In this document: positions 1 to 5,810 of the stretch, one piece after another
How the letters are laid out: each line of letters begins with the position of its first letter
Numbering within the stretch: position 1 is the first letter of the stretch
Assembly (NCBI GenBank): GCA_009885445.1
Contig: VFKQ01000371.1
Coordinates: 1 to 12,557, forward strand
Reading direction: 5' to 3'
Source: Anaerolineaceae bacterium
GTDB lineage: Bacteria; Chloroflexota; Anaerolineae; Anaerolineales; Villigracilaceae
DNA: 12,557 nt
Translations under genes and position numbers: made by a program
The notes under the pieces: generated by a model
Databases searched by the model: none
What the model was told of the DNA's origin: nothing
The model's input: only the letters and a program-made list of their open reading frames with translations

Positions 1-9
1 ATTCCCCGA

Positions 10-45
10 CGAAGCAATCTCCAGTTTAGCGCGGAGATTGCTTCG
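10..45. repeat. Palindromic intergenic repeat, 13-bp perfect arms
   Basis: CGAAGCAATCTCC (10-22) and GGAGATTGCTTCG (33-45) are perfect inverted arms around a 10-nt loop. They are followed by GC-rich sequence ending in CTCGCAATGACGG (58-70). From memory, GAGATTGCTTCG...CTCGCAATGACG is a recurring intergenic repeat in many environmental bacterial genomes; this was not searched here. It lies 45 bases beyond the stop of the minus-strand gene at 90-710, so its RNA hairpin could mark the end of that operon. No T-run follows it on the minus-strand transcript, so a classical intrinsic terminator is not shown. Confidence 0.75.
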
Positions 46-89
46 GGCGGGTACGCCCTCGCAATGACGGATGTGTCGCAGGGAATTTA

Positions 90-710
90 TCATCCAATAT
101 AAAGCATCACACGTTCGCCGTCTTCGTCATCCTGCGCGTTGACGATCAGCGGCGCATTCGATGAAGCCGTGGCTTGAATCAACTCAGCGACAGTCTCGGC
201 TTGACCATCCTGCATCCCCGGCAGGTTGCGCCCAAAATTGCGCATGCCCCAGGCGACCAGGCGCAGCGGAATCGGGAATCCCAACGTGATGCGTTGCGGA
301 CTCTGCCCGGGCCGCTGGCGCACATCCACAAACAGCCAGCGCGAGGACATGCTCCCCGCCATCAACGCAATGATGAGCACACCGAAGAGGAACGGGAAAG
401 TCAGGCAGTAGAACCAAAATCCGAATCCTGAATTCTGATACGAGGAGTACATCAGCCACGAAAAAAGAATCGTTGTGCCGACGCCAATCCACAAAGGGAT
501 TTGTGCAAAGCGGCGCGCGCGGGCCTTCACTTCTTCAAACTCCGGCGCGTTCACAGGTTCGCCCTCTGAGCCTGACGGCAGGGAAAATGTTTCAGCCTGC
601 GAGTCCTCTGCGCCCTCTTCAATGGCCTTGATCAGACTCATCGCCTCGGAGGCCGAGATTTTTCCATCCTCGACCATTTTGAGAATCTGACGTTTTTCCT
701 CAGCAGACAT
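90..710 (-). CDS. SHOCT-like two-helix membrane protein, third gene of the DUF2089 operon
   Basis: A 206-residue protein. Residues 2-34 carry the SHOCT-like helical motif (core EDGKISASEAMSLI) found at the C-terminus of DUF2089 regulators. An acidic linker follows (about 35-60), then a basic stretch (VKARARR, 61-67) and two hydrophobic helices (about 71-91 and 98-120). The C-terminal part (about 125-206) has a pattern I recall from SHOCT-like/YvlB-type proteins: a strand with I-x-L-x-x-P-x-x-L, an amphipathic helix (AETVAELIQA), and a terminal strand with D-E-D-G-E-R-V-x-x-Y-I. The ATG shares one base with the upstream stop (TAATG), and GAGGTGAG is a good ribosome site. Location is the inner membrane with motif and C-domain probably cytoplasmic (inference). 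No enzyme signature is visible. It may tether or inhibit the regulator encoded first in the operon. Confidence 0.85.
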   Translation of the reverse strand: MSAEEKRQILKMVEDGKISASEAMSLIKAIEEGAEDSQAETFSLPSGSEGEPVNAPEFEEVKARARRFAQIPLWIGVGTTILFSWLMYSSYQNSGFGFWFYCLTFPFLFGVLIIALMAGSMSSRWLFVDVRQRPGQSPQRITLGFPIPLRLVAWGMRNFGRNLPGMQDGQAETVAELIQATASSNAPLIVNAQDDEDGERVMLYIG

Positions 711-1825
711 TACTCACCTCCGCCAAGAGCCGAAAGCAACTTCTCTGCATCCTCTGCTGAGATCTTTTTTTCTTCGAGCATGCGCAGGATGGTCATGCGC
801 TCCTCGTCAGAGACAGGTTCCGACACGGGCGCGGAGGGAGCGCGTCCGCCCGGCCAGTTGAAGGAGGTGGGGTGTCCGTGGCGGCTAAATTTTTGCTCCA
901 CGCGCCGCGCGGCGGTCTCTGCCTGACGTGTGGCATGTTGGACGGTGCGATTAATGCGCTCGTTGAAATCGGCGGGCAAAGGCCAGCTTCCGCCGAAATC
1001 AAATTCCGCCGCCGAGGCCCAATCTGATTCGCGGCTGGTGATGCGCAGGTCGCCCTCAGACTTGAGTCGAATGGCCGCGCCACCGCTGCCGAGAATCACC
1101 GCGCGCGGGTTCGAGCCGTCACTCTTTTCGAGACCGGGCATCTCCACATAAATATCCTCGGCGTCATCTGCTTCGAGAGACATGGCCGCGTTGGTGTTGG
1201 CCGGAATATGCAGGAGAATATCTCCTTCGGCTTGCACATTGATCGAAGAACCCTCCAGGGGCTGTAAGTACATCACGGCATCCTCCTCCACGTGGGCGTT
1301 CAGGTTGCCCGAAACGCCACGCACGAATAGATCATCAGAGATAGACTCAAGGCTGACATTGCCTTTAACATTGTTCAACGACACGTCACCTTGAATGGAA
1401 CGCACAGCAACATCACCGTTGCCATCGCGCAAACTGAAATCGGATTGAATTTCGTCTGCGCTGAAGGGGCCGCAGTTGCGCACATCCACGTCGCCCTCGA
1501 CTGAACCAATCGAAACGGGGCCGACCATGCGCAGGGCCAGGTCACCTTCGATGCTACGGATGGAGATTCCGCCCGGAAGTTCGCGCAGGTCCGCGTCGCC
1601 CGAAACCGCTACAAGGTCGAGTGCGAGGCGGCGCGGAATGGAGAGAATCAAGTCGCTGTCGCAGGTGATGGTAATTTCCTGCGCGCCCATCAGCAAATCC
1701 AAAACATCGCCGTCAGATTTGGCAGACACTTCGTCGCGGTCCCAGCCCGTCACACGCAGGTCGCCGTCCACCGACTTGATAAAAACTTTGCTGGCCGAGC
1801 CAGCCGGAATCGTTTTCTTCAACAT
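710..1825 (-). CDS. DUF4097-type beta-helix protein with C-terminal SHOCT-like motif
   Basis: A 371-residue protein. Residues about 10-265 are a run of short strand repeats, typified by SIEGDLALRM, SVEGDVDVRN, SIQGDVSLNN and NVKGNVSLES. This GD/GN-punctuated pattern is that of the DUF4097 (LiaG/adhesin-like) right-handed beta-helix. There is no signal peptide: the N-terminus is MLKKTIPAG followed by strands, so unlike exported relatives it should be cytoplasmic. A Trp/Pro linker and a charged amphipathic helix (about 287-315, likely coiled coil) lead to a SHOCT-like motif at 339-367 (core LEEKKISAEDAEKLL). The ATG is 2 nt after the stop of the DUF2089 gene, with GGAGAGG inside that gene's end as ribosome site; its own stop overlaps the next start by one base. 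Function unknown; a scaffold or sensor partner for the other two products is inferred. Confidence 0.85.
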   Translation of the reverse strand: MLKKTIPAGSASKVFIKSVDGDLRVTGWDRDEVSAKSDGDVLDLLMGAQEITITCDSDLILSIPRRLALDLVAVSGDADLRELPGGISIRSIEGDLALRMVGPVSIGSVEGDVDVRNCGPFSADEIQSDFSLRDGNGDVAVRSIQGDVSLNNVKGNVSLESISDDLFVRGVSGNLNAHVEEDAVMYLQPLEGSSINVQAEGDILLHIPANTNAAMSLEADDAEDIYVEMPGLEKSDGSNPRAVILGSGGAAIRLKSEGDLRITSRESDWASAAEFDFGGSWPLPADFNERINRTVQHATRQAETAARRVEQKFSRHGHPTSFNWPGGRAPSAPVSEPVSDEERMTILRMLEEKKISAEDAEKLLSALGGGE

Positions 1826-1827
1826 GA

Positions 1828-2211
1828 TTAATTTTCCTCTCCGCGCAAGATGCGCATGGCGTCGTCGGCGCTGATTTTGCCGGCGTCCAGTTCTTCGAGC
1901 ACACTGCGACGCTTCTCTTCGGCCACATCCGGCGACTCTTCTTTGCCCGGCTCGTAGCCCATGGCGCGAATCACGTCATGCAGGCGATTGCGAATGGTCG
2001 GGTACGACAAACTCAGCTCAGCTTCCATGCGGTTAAGTTTGCCCTCCACGCGCACGAAAGTCACGATAAAATTCAACTGCTCGGCGGTCAGGTTTGCGAA
2101 ATGCCCCGAACTGAAGCGCCCCTCCACGACCGTGTCGCAGGTGGAGCATTGCAGGCGGGTGACCGTCAGTTCGTTCTGACAGACTGGACAACGAGTAAGC
2201 GCTGGGTGCAT
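1828..2211 (-). CDS. DUF2089 family zinc-ribbon transcriptional regulator
   Basis: A 127-residue protein. A four-cysteine zinc ribbon (C8, C11, C22, C25: CPVC and CSTC) is followed by a helical segment at about 41-82 with LTAEQLNFIVTF and SYPTIRNRLHDVI, which resembles a sigma-region-4 or HTH fold. A linker follows, then the SHOCT-like helix pair at 98-123 (core LDAGKISADDAMRIL). This is the standard DUF2089 layout and usual length. The family is uncharacterised; DNA binding is inferred from the HTH-like segment (S-Y-P-T-I-R as recognition helix). The ATG has GGAGG seven bases upstream. It is the first gene of the operon, behind a perfect sigma-70 promoter, and probably regulates its own operon. 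The motif recurs in both downstream proteins, so heteromeric contacts are plausible. Confidence 0.9.
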   Translation of the reverse strand: MHPALTRCPVCQNELTVTRLQCSTCDTVVEGRFSSGHFANLTAEQLNFIVTFVRVEGKLNRMEAELSLSYPTIRNRLHDVIRAMGYEPGKEESPDVAEEKRRSVLEELDAGKISADDAMRILRGEEN

Positions 2212-2261
2212 ATTGCCTCCGACTTCAAGATTTTTGATGTTCGTTTTCGATTTCTTTACGT

Positions 2262-2289
2262 ATTATAGGCAATTGTTTAGTTTTGTCAA
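2262..2289 (-). promoter_or_regulatory. Perfect-consensus sigma-70 promoter of the DUF2089 operon
   Basis: On the minus strand, TTGACA (2289-2284) and TATAAT (2267-2262) are both perfect consensus, separated by 16 bp. Transcription would start near 2255, giving a leader of about 44 nt with GGAGG before the ATG at 2211. The upstream DNA is A/T-rich with a run of A residues on the minus strand, which would act as an UP-like element. A consensus promoter on a regulatory operon suggests that repression is needed to control it (inference). Confidence 0.85.
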
Positions 2290-2305
2290 GGTTTTTTTAG
2301 TATTT

Positions 2306-2322
2306 GTTCAATAATCTTGAAC
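2306..2322. promoter_or_regulatory. Candidate operator palindrome between the DUF2089 operon and corA
   Basis: GTTCAA (2306-2311) and TTGAAC (2317-2322) are perfect 6-bp arms around 5 nt. The site is centred about 60 bp upstream of the predicted start of the DUF2089 operon and about 40 bp upstream of the corA start codon. Three TTGA steps (2317, 2323, 2328) continue toward corA. The position suits an activator of the left operon or a repressor of corA. Six-base arms can arise by chance in A/T-rich DNA, so this is only a candidate. Confidence 0.4.
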
Positions 2323-2352
2323 TTGATTTGACTTTTCGCCCCTGGAGACTAA

Positions 2353-3342
2353 ATGATCCGCTCGATTTACTTCGCCCCCGACAAACTGCTTCGACTCGAC
2401 CTTGAAGCGGGTTCGTTCGCCGAACTAGCCGCCAGCCGCCGAGGCCTGCTCTGGGTAGACTTCAGCGAGGAGCCGCCACAAAACTGCGAACCGATTCTGC
2501 AAGCCTTCGGTTTTCACCCCCTCGCCATAGACGACGCCCTGCAAGAAACGCACAGTCCCAAGATAGACGACTGGGGCGACTACATTTATCTCGTGCTCAA
2601 CTACATGCACTTCAATGAAGCCGGGAGCGAGAACTGGAACACCGAAGTGGATGAAGTCGACATCTTTCTCGGTGCCAATCTCGTCGTCACGCACCACGAC
2701 CACCCGCTCGACTCGATTGACACAATCTATGCCATCTGCCAGCGCGACCCGCGTTATCTGAATGAGGGCGCAGACCACCTGCTCTATAAAATCATGGATA
2801 GCGTCGTCTCGGAATATACGCCCATCGTGGAGCGCATTGACGAGGCCATAGACAGCATTGAGGATCAGGTCTTCGACCACCCCACCCCGCGCACACTGCA
2901 GGAAATTTTTGCTCTCAAGCGCGTCCTGCTTTCAATGCGCCGCATTTTGCTCCCGCAACGCGAAGTGCTCAACAAACTCGCGCGTGACGATTACCGCGTG
3001 ATTGACCGCAAAGACAAAATATTTTTCCGCGACATCTACGATCATCTTGTGCGCCTGCACGATCTAAACGAAAGCATGCGCGACCTGGTCAGCGGCGCAC
3101 TGGACACTTACCTCTCTGTGATTAACAATCGCTTGAACGAAGTGATGAAGACTCTCACCGTCATCACCACCCTGTTCATGCCGCTGACCTTCGTCACCGG
3201 ATTCTTCGGCATGAATTTCTTTGCCGCCAATCCGCCTTACGAACGCTGGACCTCGCCCGTTCTCTTCTATGGAACACTGGCGCTGATGGTGACACTGCCG
3301 GCCTTCATGTATTTGTGGATGCGCCGCCGCACGTGGTTGTAA
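2353..3342 (+). CDS. corA: CorA family Mg2+/Co2+ transport protein
   Basis: A 329-residue protein of usual CorA length. The N-terminal two thirds form the cytoplasmic alpha/beta domain and long stalk helix, with family-typical stretches such as PLAIDDALQETHSPKIDDWG (56-75), FLGANLVVTHH (105-115) and a charged helical segment to about 265. The diagnostic GMN selectivity motif is at 286-288 (TGFFGMNF), at the end of TM1 (about 268-289). TM2 is at about 303-322, followed by the usual short basic tail (MRRRTWL). CorA pentamers let Mg2+, Co2+ or Ni2+ into the cytoplasm. The ATG follows CTGGAG at a good distance. No convincing -35/-10 pair and no Mg2+ riboswitch were seen in the 141-bp divergent gap, so its promoter is unresolved. 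The stop is followed closely by a repeat-containing gap. Confidence 0.95.
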   Translation: MIRSIYFAPDKLLRLDLEAGSFAELAASRRGLLWVDFSEEPPQNCEPILQAFGFHPLAIDDALQETHSPKIDDWGDYIYLVLNYMHFNEAGSENWNTEVDEVDIFLGANLVVTHHDHPLDSIDTIYAICQRDPRYLNEGADHLLYKIMDSVVSEYTPIVERIDEAIDSIEDQVFDHPTPRTLQEIFALKRVLLSMRRILLPQREVLNKLARDDYRVIDRKDKIFFRDIYDHLVRLHDLNESMRDLVSGALDTYLSVINNRLNEVMKTLTVITTLFMPLTFVTGFFGMNFFAANPPYERWTSPVLFYGTLALMVTLPAFMYLWMRRRTWL

Positions 3343-3344
3343 GG

Positions 3345-3480
3345 GAGTGTTTCTTAACTCTTTTTTTGCCACAGCCCACAGGGTTATAAAGCGCGCAGAG
3401 ACCTTTCCTGACACAGAACATCAGGACGATGTGTGAAAACCCTTTAAAATTCTTTGTGGACTCTGTGTTCTCTGTGGCTG
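3345..3480. repeat. Intergenic inverted-repeat element (copy 1, GCCACAG core)
   Basis: This fills much of the 254-bp corA-coaE gap. It begins with GAGTGTTTCTTAA (3345-3357), then a T-run and GCCACAGCCCACAGGG (3368-3383). The other arm is CTCTGTGTTCTCTGTGGC (3461-3478), whose reverse complement is GCCACAGAGAACACAGAG. Bases 3361-3391 match 11468-11498 in reverse orientation at 30 of 31 positions. Transcribed, it would fold into an imperfect hairpin with a long loop. No ORF inside has coding character. The rest of the gap (3481-3596) holds A/T-rich DNA with a possible -10 (TACAAT, 3562-3567) but no well-spaced -35. Confidence 0.7.
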
Positions 3481-3596
3481 AGGCTCTTTTTCGCACGTTC
3501 GTTAGACTCAAGAACCCACTTACCTAATCCAAAATTTGCGAATAGTCGGATACTTTTCAAGTACAATATAGACATGAGTATTTCAAAGGAGCAACA

Positions 3597-4724
3597 TTGA
3601 GCAAGTGGCCCGGCAAAACCGTCATTGGTCTAACAGGCAACATCGCCACAGGCAAGAGCGTTGTGCGCCGCATGTTGGAGCACCTCGGCGCGTACAGCAT
3701 AGACGCCGACGCGCTCTCGCATCGCGCCACTGCCAAAGGTGCGCCCGGCTACCAGCCCGTGGTGGACTTGTTCGGCAAATGGATTCTCGGCAAAGACGGC
3801 GAAATCGATCGCGCCAAACTGGCGAGCCTCGTCTTCCGTGACGCGCAAGCCCTCGGCCAGTTGGAAGATATCGTCCACCCGCTGGTCATTCAGGCCGCCG
3901 ACCTGTTCATTCGCCGCTCGGTGCAAAACGTAGTGGTCATTGAAGCCATCAAATTGCTCGAAAGCAATCTCAAAACAGAATGCGACACTATTTGGGCCAC
4001 CTACGCGCCCGAAGAAGTTCAAGTCCAGCGGCTGATGCGCAAACGCGGCCTGACGCGTGACGAATCTCTCGAACGCATCCACTCGCAATCGGCGCAGACT
4101 GAAAAAGTCTCTGCGGCCAGTCTGGTTATTCGCAACGCCGGCTCCTACGACGAACTGTGGAAACAAGTCACCGAGGCGTGGAAGAAAATCTCGCCCACCT
4201 CCGACACCTTGCCCATTATCCGTACCGAGCCAGTCGGCGAAATCAGCATTCAGCGCGGCCGTCCGCGAGACTCACAGGCCATTGCCGAACTCATCACGCG
4301 CCTCAGCGCCGGCCAGCGCGCCATGAGCGCCGAGCAAGTCATGGAATCGTTTGGCGAAAAAGCCTACCTGCTCATCCGCTCGGGCGAAAACCTGATCGGC
4401 CTCGCCGGCTGGCAGGTGGAAAACCTCGTCGCGCGCACCACCGACATCTTCATCCAATCTGGCACCGCGCGCGAGCAGGCGCTTGAAGCGCTGATCAACG
4501 AAATGGAGCGCGCTTCGCACGACCTGCAATCTGAAGCCTCGCTCATCTTCCCTCCCACAGACTTGGCCGAAAGCGCCGTCTTCAAAAAACTCGGCTACGA
4601 AAAACGCACCCCGCAAGCTCTCGGCGTGACGGCCTGGCAAGACGCGGCAACCGAGTCCAGCGCGAACGGGGCAATGCTGTATTTCAAACAACTTCGCACC
4701 GACCGCGTGCTCAGACCCATTTAG
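3597..4724 (+). CDS. coaE: Dephospho-CoA kinase fused to a C-terminal GNAT-like domain
   Basis: Residues about 7-200 are a complete CoaE, which phosphorylates the ribose 3'-OH of dephospho-CoA with ATP as the last step of CoA synthesis. Visible motifs are Walker A (G14-S21, in GLTGNIATGKS), DAD at 36-38, HPLV at 94-97, IEAIKLLES at 115-123, and the lid/base region RLMRKRGLTRDESLERIHSQ (145-164). Bacterial CoaE is normally about 200 residues; this one has 375. Residues about 215-365 look like a GNAT acetyltransferase fold: an N-terminal strand and helix, central strands (KAYLLIRSGENLIGLAGWQV), and the late GNAT signature AVFKKLGYEKR (327-337). The acetyl-CoA loop is degenerate (QSGTAREQALEAL replaces the usual Q/R-x-x-G-x-G/A). 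The start is TTG, chosen for AAAGGAG just upstream and an immediate P-loop. No frameshift separates the two domains. Confidence 0.92.
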   Translation: MSKWPGKTVIGLTGNIATGKSVVRRMLEHLGAYSIDADALSHRATAKGAPGYQPVVDLFGKWILGKDGEIDRAKLASLVFRDAQALGQLEDIVHPLVIQAADLFIRRSVQNVVVIEAIKLLESNLKTECDTIWATYAPEEVQVQRLMRKRGLTRDESLERIHSQSAQTEKVSAASLVIRNAGSYDELWKQVTEAWKKISPTSDTLPIIRTEPVGEISIQRGRPRDSQAIAELITRLSAGQRAMSAEQVMESFGEKAYLLIRSGENLIGLAGWQVENLVARTTDIFIQSGTAREQALEALINEMERASHDLQSEASLIFPPTDLAESAVFKKLGYEKRTPQALGVTAWQDAATESSANGAMLYFKQLRTDRVLRPI

Positions 4725-4729
4725 TGATT

Positions 4730-4841
4730 GTTTCTTAAGTACACGGATTTCACGGACGCTTCGCGCACAGATTTTTTTAATGCTCTTTCCGTGAGCATCT
4801 TTGAAATCCGCGTAATCCGTGTACAAAAAAACTTAAGAAAC
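4730..4841. repeat. Intergenic inverted-repeat element (copy 2, CACGGATT core)
   Basis: GTTTCTTAAG at 4730-4739 is perfectly inverted at 4832-4841. Inside it, GTACACGGATT (4739-4749) is perfectly inverted at 4814-4824, offset by a 7-base A-run in the right arm. A small hairpin (TGCTC...GAGCA, 4781-4797) sits in the centre. It starts 6 bases after the coaE stop, so the transcript could fold into a long hairpin that ends or stabilises the coaE mRNA. The outer GTTTCTTAA motif is shared with the element after corA, while the core is the CACGGATT type also seen at 10577-10665. Confidence 0.8.
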
Positions 4842-4873
4842 GCTCTCGTAGCAAACCGGCAGTAATCAGATGC

Positions 4874-4909
4874 ATCAGGGGTAGAAAATCAACATACCCC
4901 TCTGATAAT
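4874..4909 (+). promoter_or_regulatory. Hairpin overlapping a possible -10 box upstream of cdaA
   Basis: ATCAGGGGTA (4874-4883) pairs with TACCCCTCTGAT (4895-4906) with two unpaired bases, around an 11-nt loop. The right arm runs into GATAAT (4904-4909), five of six matches to TATAAT. No clear -35 is found 16-18 bp upstream, so the promoter reading depends on an activator or is wrong. The site is about 30 bp before the cdaA start and could be an operator or a leader hairpin. Confidence 0.35.
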
Positions 4910-4937
4910 TTGCCCGTTTGCCCATGCAGACATCCCC

Positions 4938-5810
4938 GTGGCAGATTTCATCAACAACATCCTATTCGTATTTCAAAGACTAAACTGGCTGAGCTTGCTG
5001 GATATCCTGCTCGTGGCAGGGATATTTTTTGCATTGCTCTACAGCCTGCGCGACACGCAAGCCATGGCGCTCTTACGCGGCGTCATTTTTTTATTTGTGC
5101 TGTTGGCCCTGCTCACCAGCCTCGTGGACTTACCCGCCTTCTCCTGGCTGGTGACCTCCGCCCTGCCCGCGCTTTTACTCGCCATCCCGGTCATCTTCGC
5201 CCCCGAACTGCGCCGCGCCCTCGAGCGGATCGGGCGTGCTGGTGCCTTTCTCCCGCCCGCGCGCAAAGGCAACACCTTTGAAACCAACGAAACCATTCTG
5301 GCCGTAGTCAACGCAACGGCGCGCCTCTCGGCCAGAAAACATGGCGCGCTGATCATCCTTCAGCGCGTCGAAAGTTTGCAAGCCTATGTAGACGCTGGCG
5401 TCCAACTTAATGCGCACATCACACCCGAACTGCTCTTGCAAATCTTCTACCCCAACACCCCACTGCACGACGGCGCGGCCGTCATCGCCGAGGGCAGAGT
5501 CATCGCCGCCGCATGTGTGATGCCACTCTCCGCCAGCGGAATCCTCAACCGCTCGCCCGAACGTCAGATGGGCCTGCGCCATCGCGCCGCCCTCGGCGTT
5601 TCAGAAGTGACCGACGCAATCGCCGTGGTCGTCTCTGAAGAAAGCGGCTCCATCTCGGTGGCGCACTCCGGCCACATGATTCGGCGCATAGACTCAGACC
5701 GCCTACAAAATATGCTCGAAGCCTTCTATCGTCCGCTAACTGACCCGCAACGCGGAGCGCTCGAAAGACTCTTCCCCAAATTGTTTCGCCGCAAAAGCGA
5801 GGGGCCATGA
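4938..5810 (+). CDS. cdaA: Membrane diadenylate cyclase CdaA
   Basis: A 290-residue protein making c-di-AMP from two ATP. Three hydrophobic helices (about 18-37, 46-63, 68-88) anchor it in the inner membrane, followed by the DisA_N/DAC catalytic domain at about 110-265. The two catalytic motifs are intact: DGA at 178-180 (LHDGAAVI) and RHR at 214-216 (GLRHRAALG). Size and order match the CdaA (DacA) type rather than DisA. The start is GTG; reading upstream in frame reaches a TAA at 4863 with no ATG, GTG or TTG, so this is the only reasonable start despite a weak ribosome site. The stop overlaps the next ATG by four bases (ATGA), so cdaA and cdaR are translationally coupled, as in many Gram-positive genomes. 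glmM, the usual third member, is absent; der follows instead. Confidence 0.95.
   Translation: MADFINNILFVFQRLNWLSLLDILLVAGIFFALLYSLRDTQAMALLRGVIFLFVLLALLTSLVDLPAFSWLVTSALPALLLAIPVIFAPELRRALERIGRAGAFLPPARKGNTFETNETILAVVNATARLSARKHGALIILQRVESLQAYVDAGVQLNAHITPELLLQIFYPNTPLHDGAAVIAEGRVIAAACVMPLSASGILNRSPERQMGLRHRAALGVSEVTDAIAVVVSEESGSISVAHSGHMIRRIDSDRLQNMLEAFYRPLTDPQRGALERLFPKLFRRKSEGP

Noticed and set aside
2273..2352. corA promoter or Mg2+ riboswitch in the divergent gap
   Set aside because: No well-spaced boxes on the plus strand, and the space before the start is too short for a known Mg2+ riboswitch fold.
3305..3511. 68-codon minus-strand ORF after corA
   Set aside because: It is mostly repeat sequence and overlaps the end of corA; no coding evidence.
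3536..3567. coaE promoter TTGCGA / TACAAT
   Set aside because: The spacing is 20 bp and the -35 is weak; kept only as a mention in the gap description.
3630..4166. 178-codon minus-strand ORF inside coaE
   Set aside because: It is antisense to conserved CoaE motifs and has no recognisable domain or ribosome site of its own.
4272..4826. 184-codon minus-strand ORF across coaE
   Set aside because: It lies opposite the well-supported GNAT-like part of coaE and runs into the downstream palindrome; its composition is that of a GC-rich antisense shadow.
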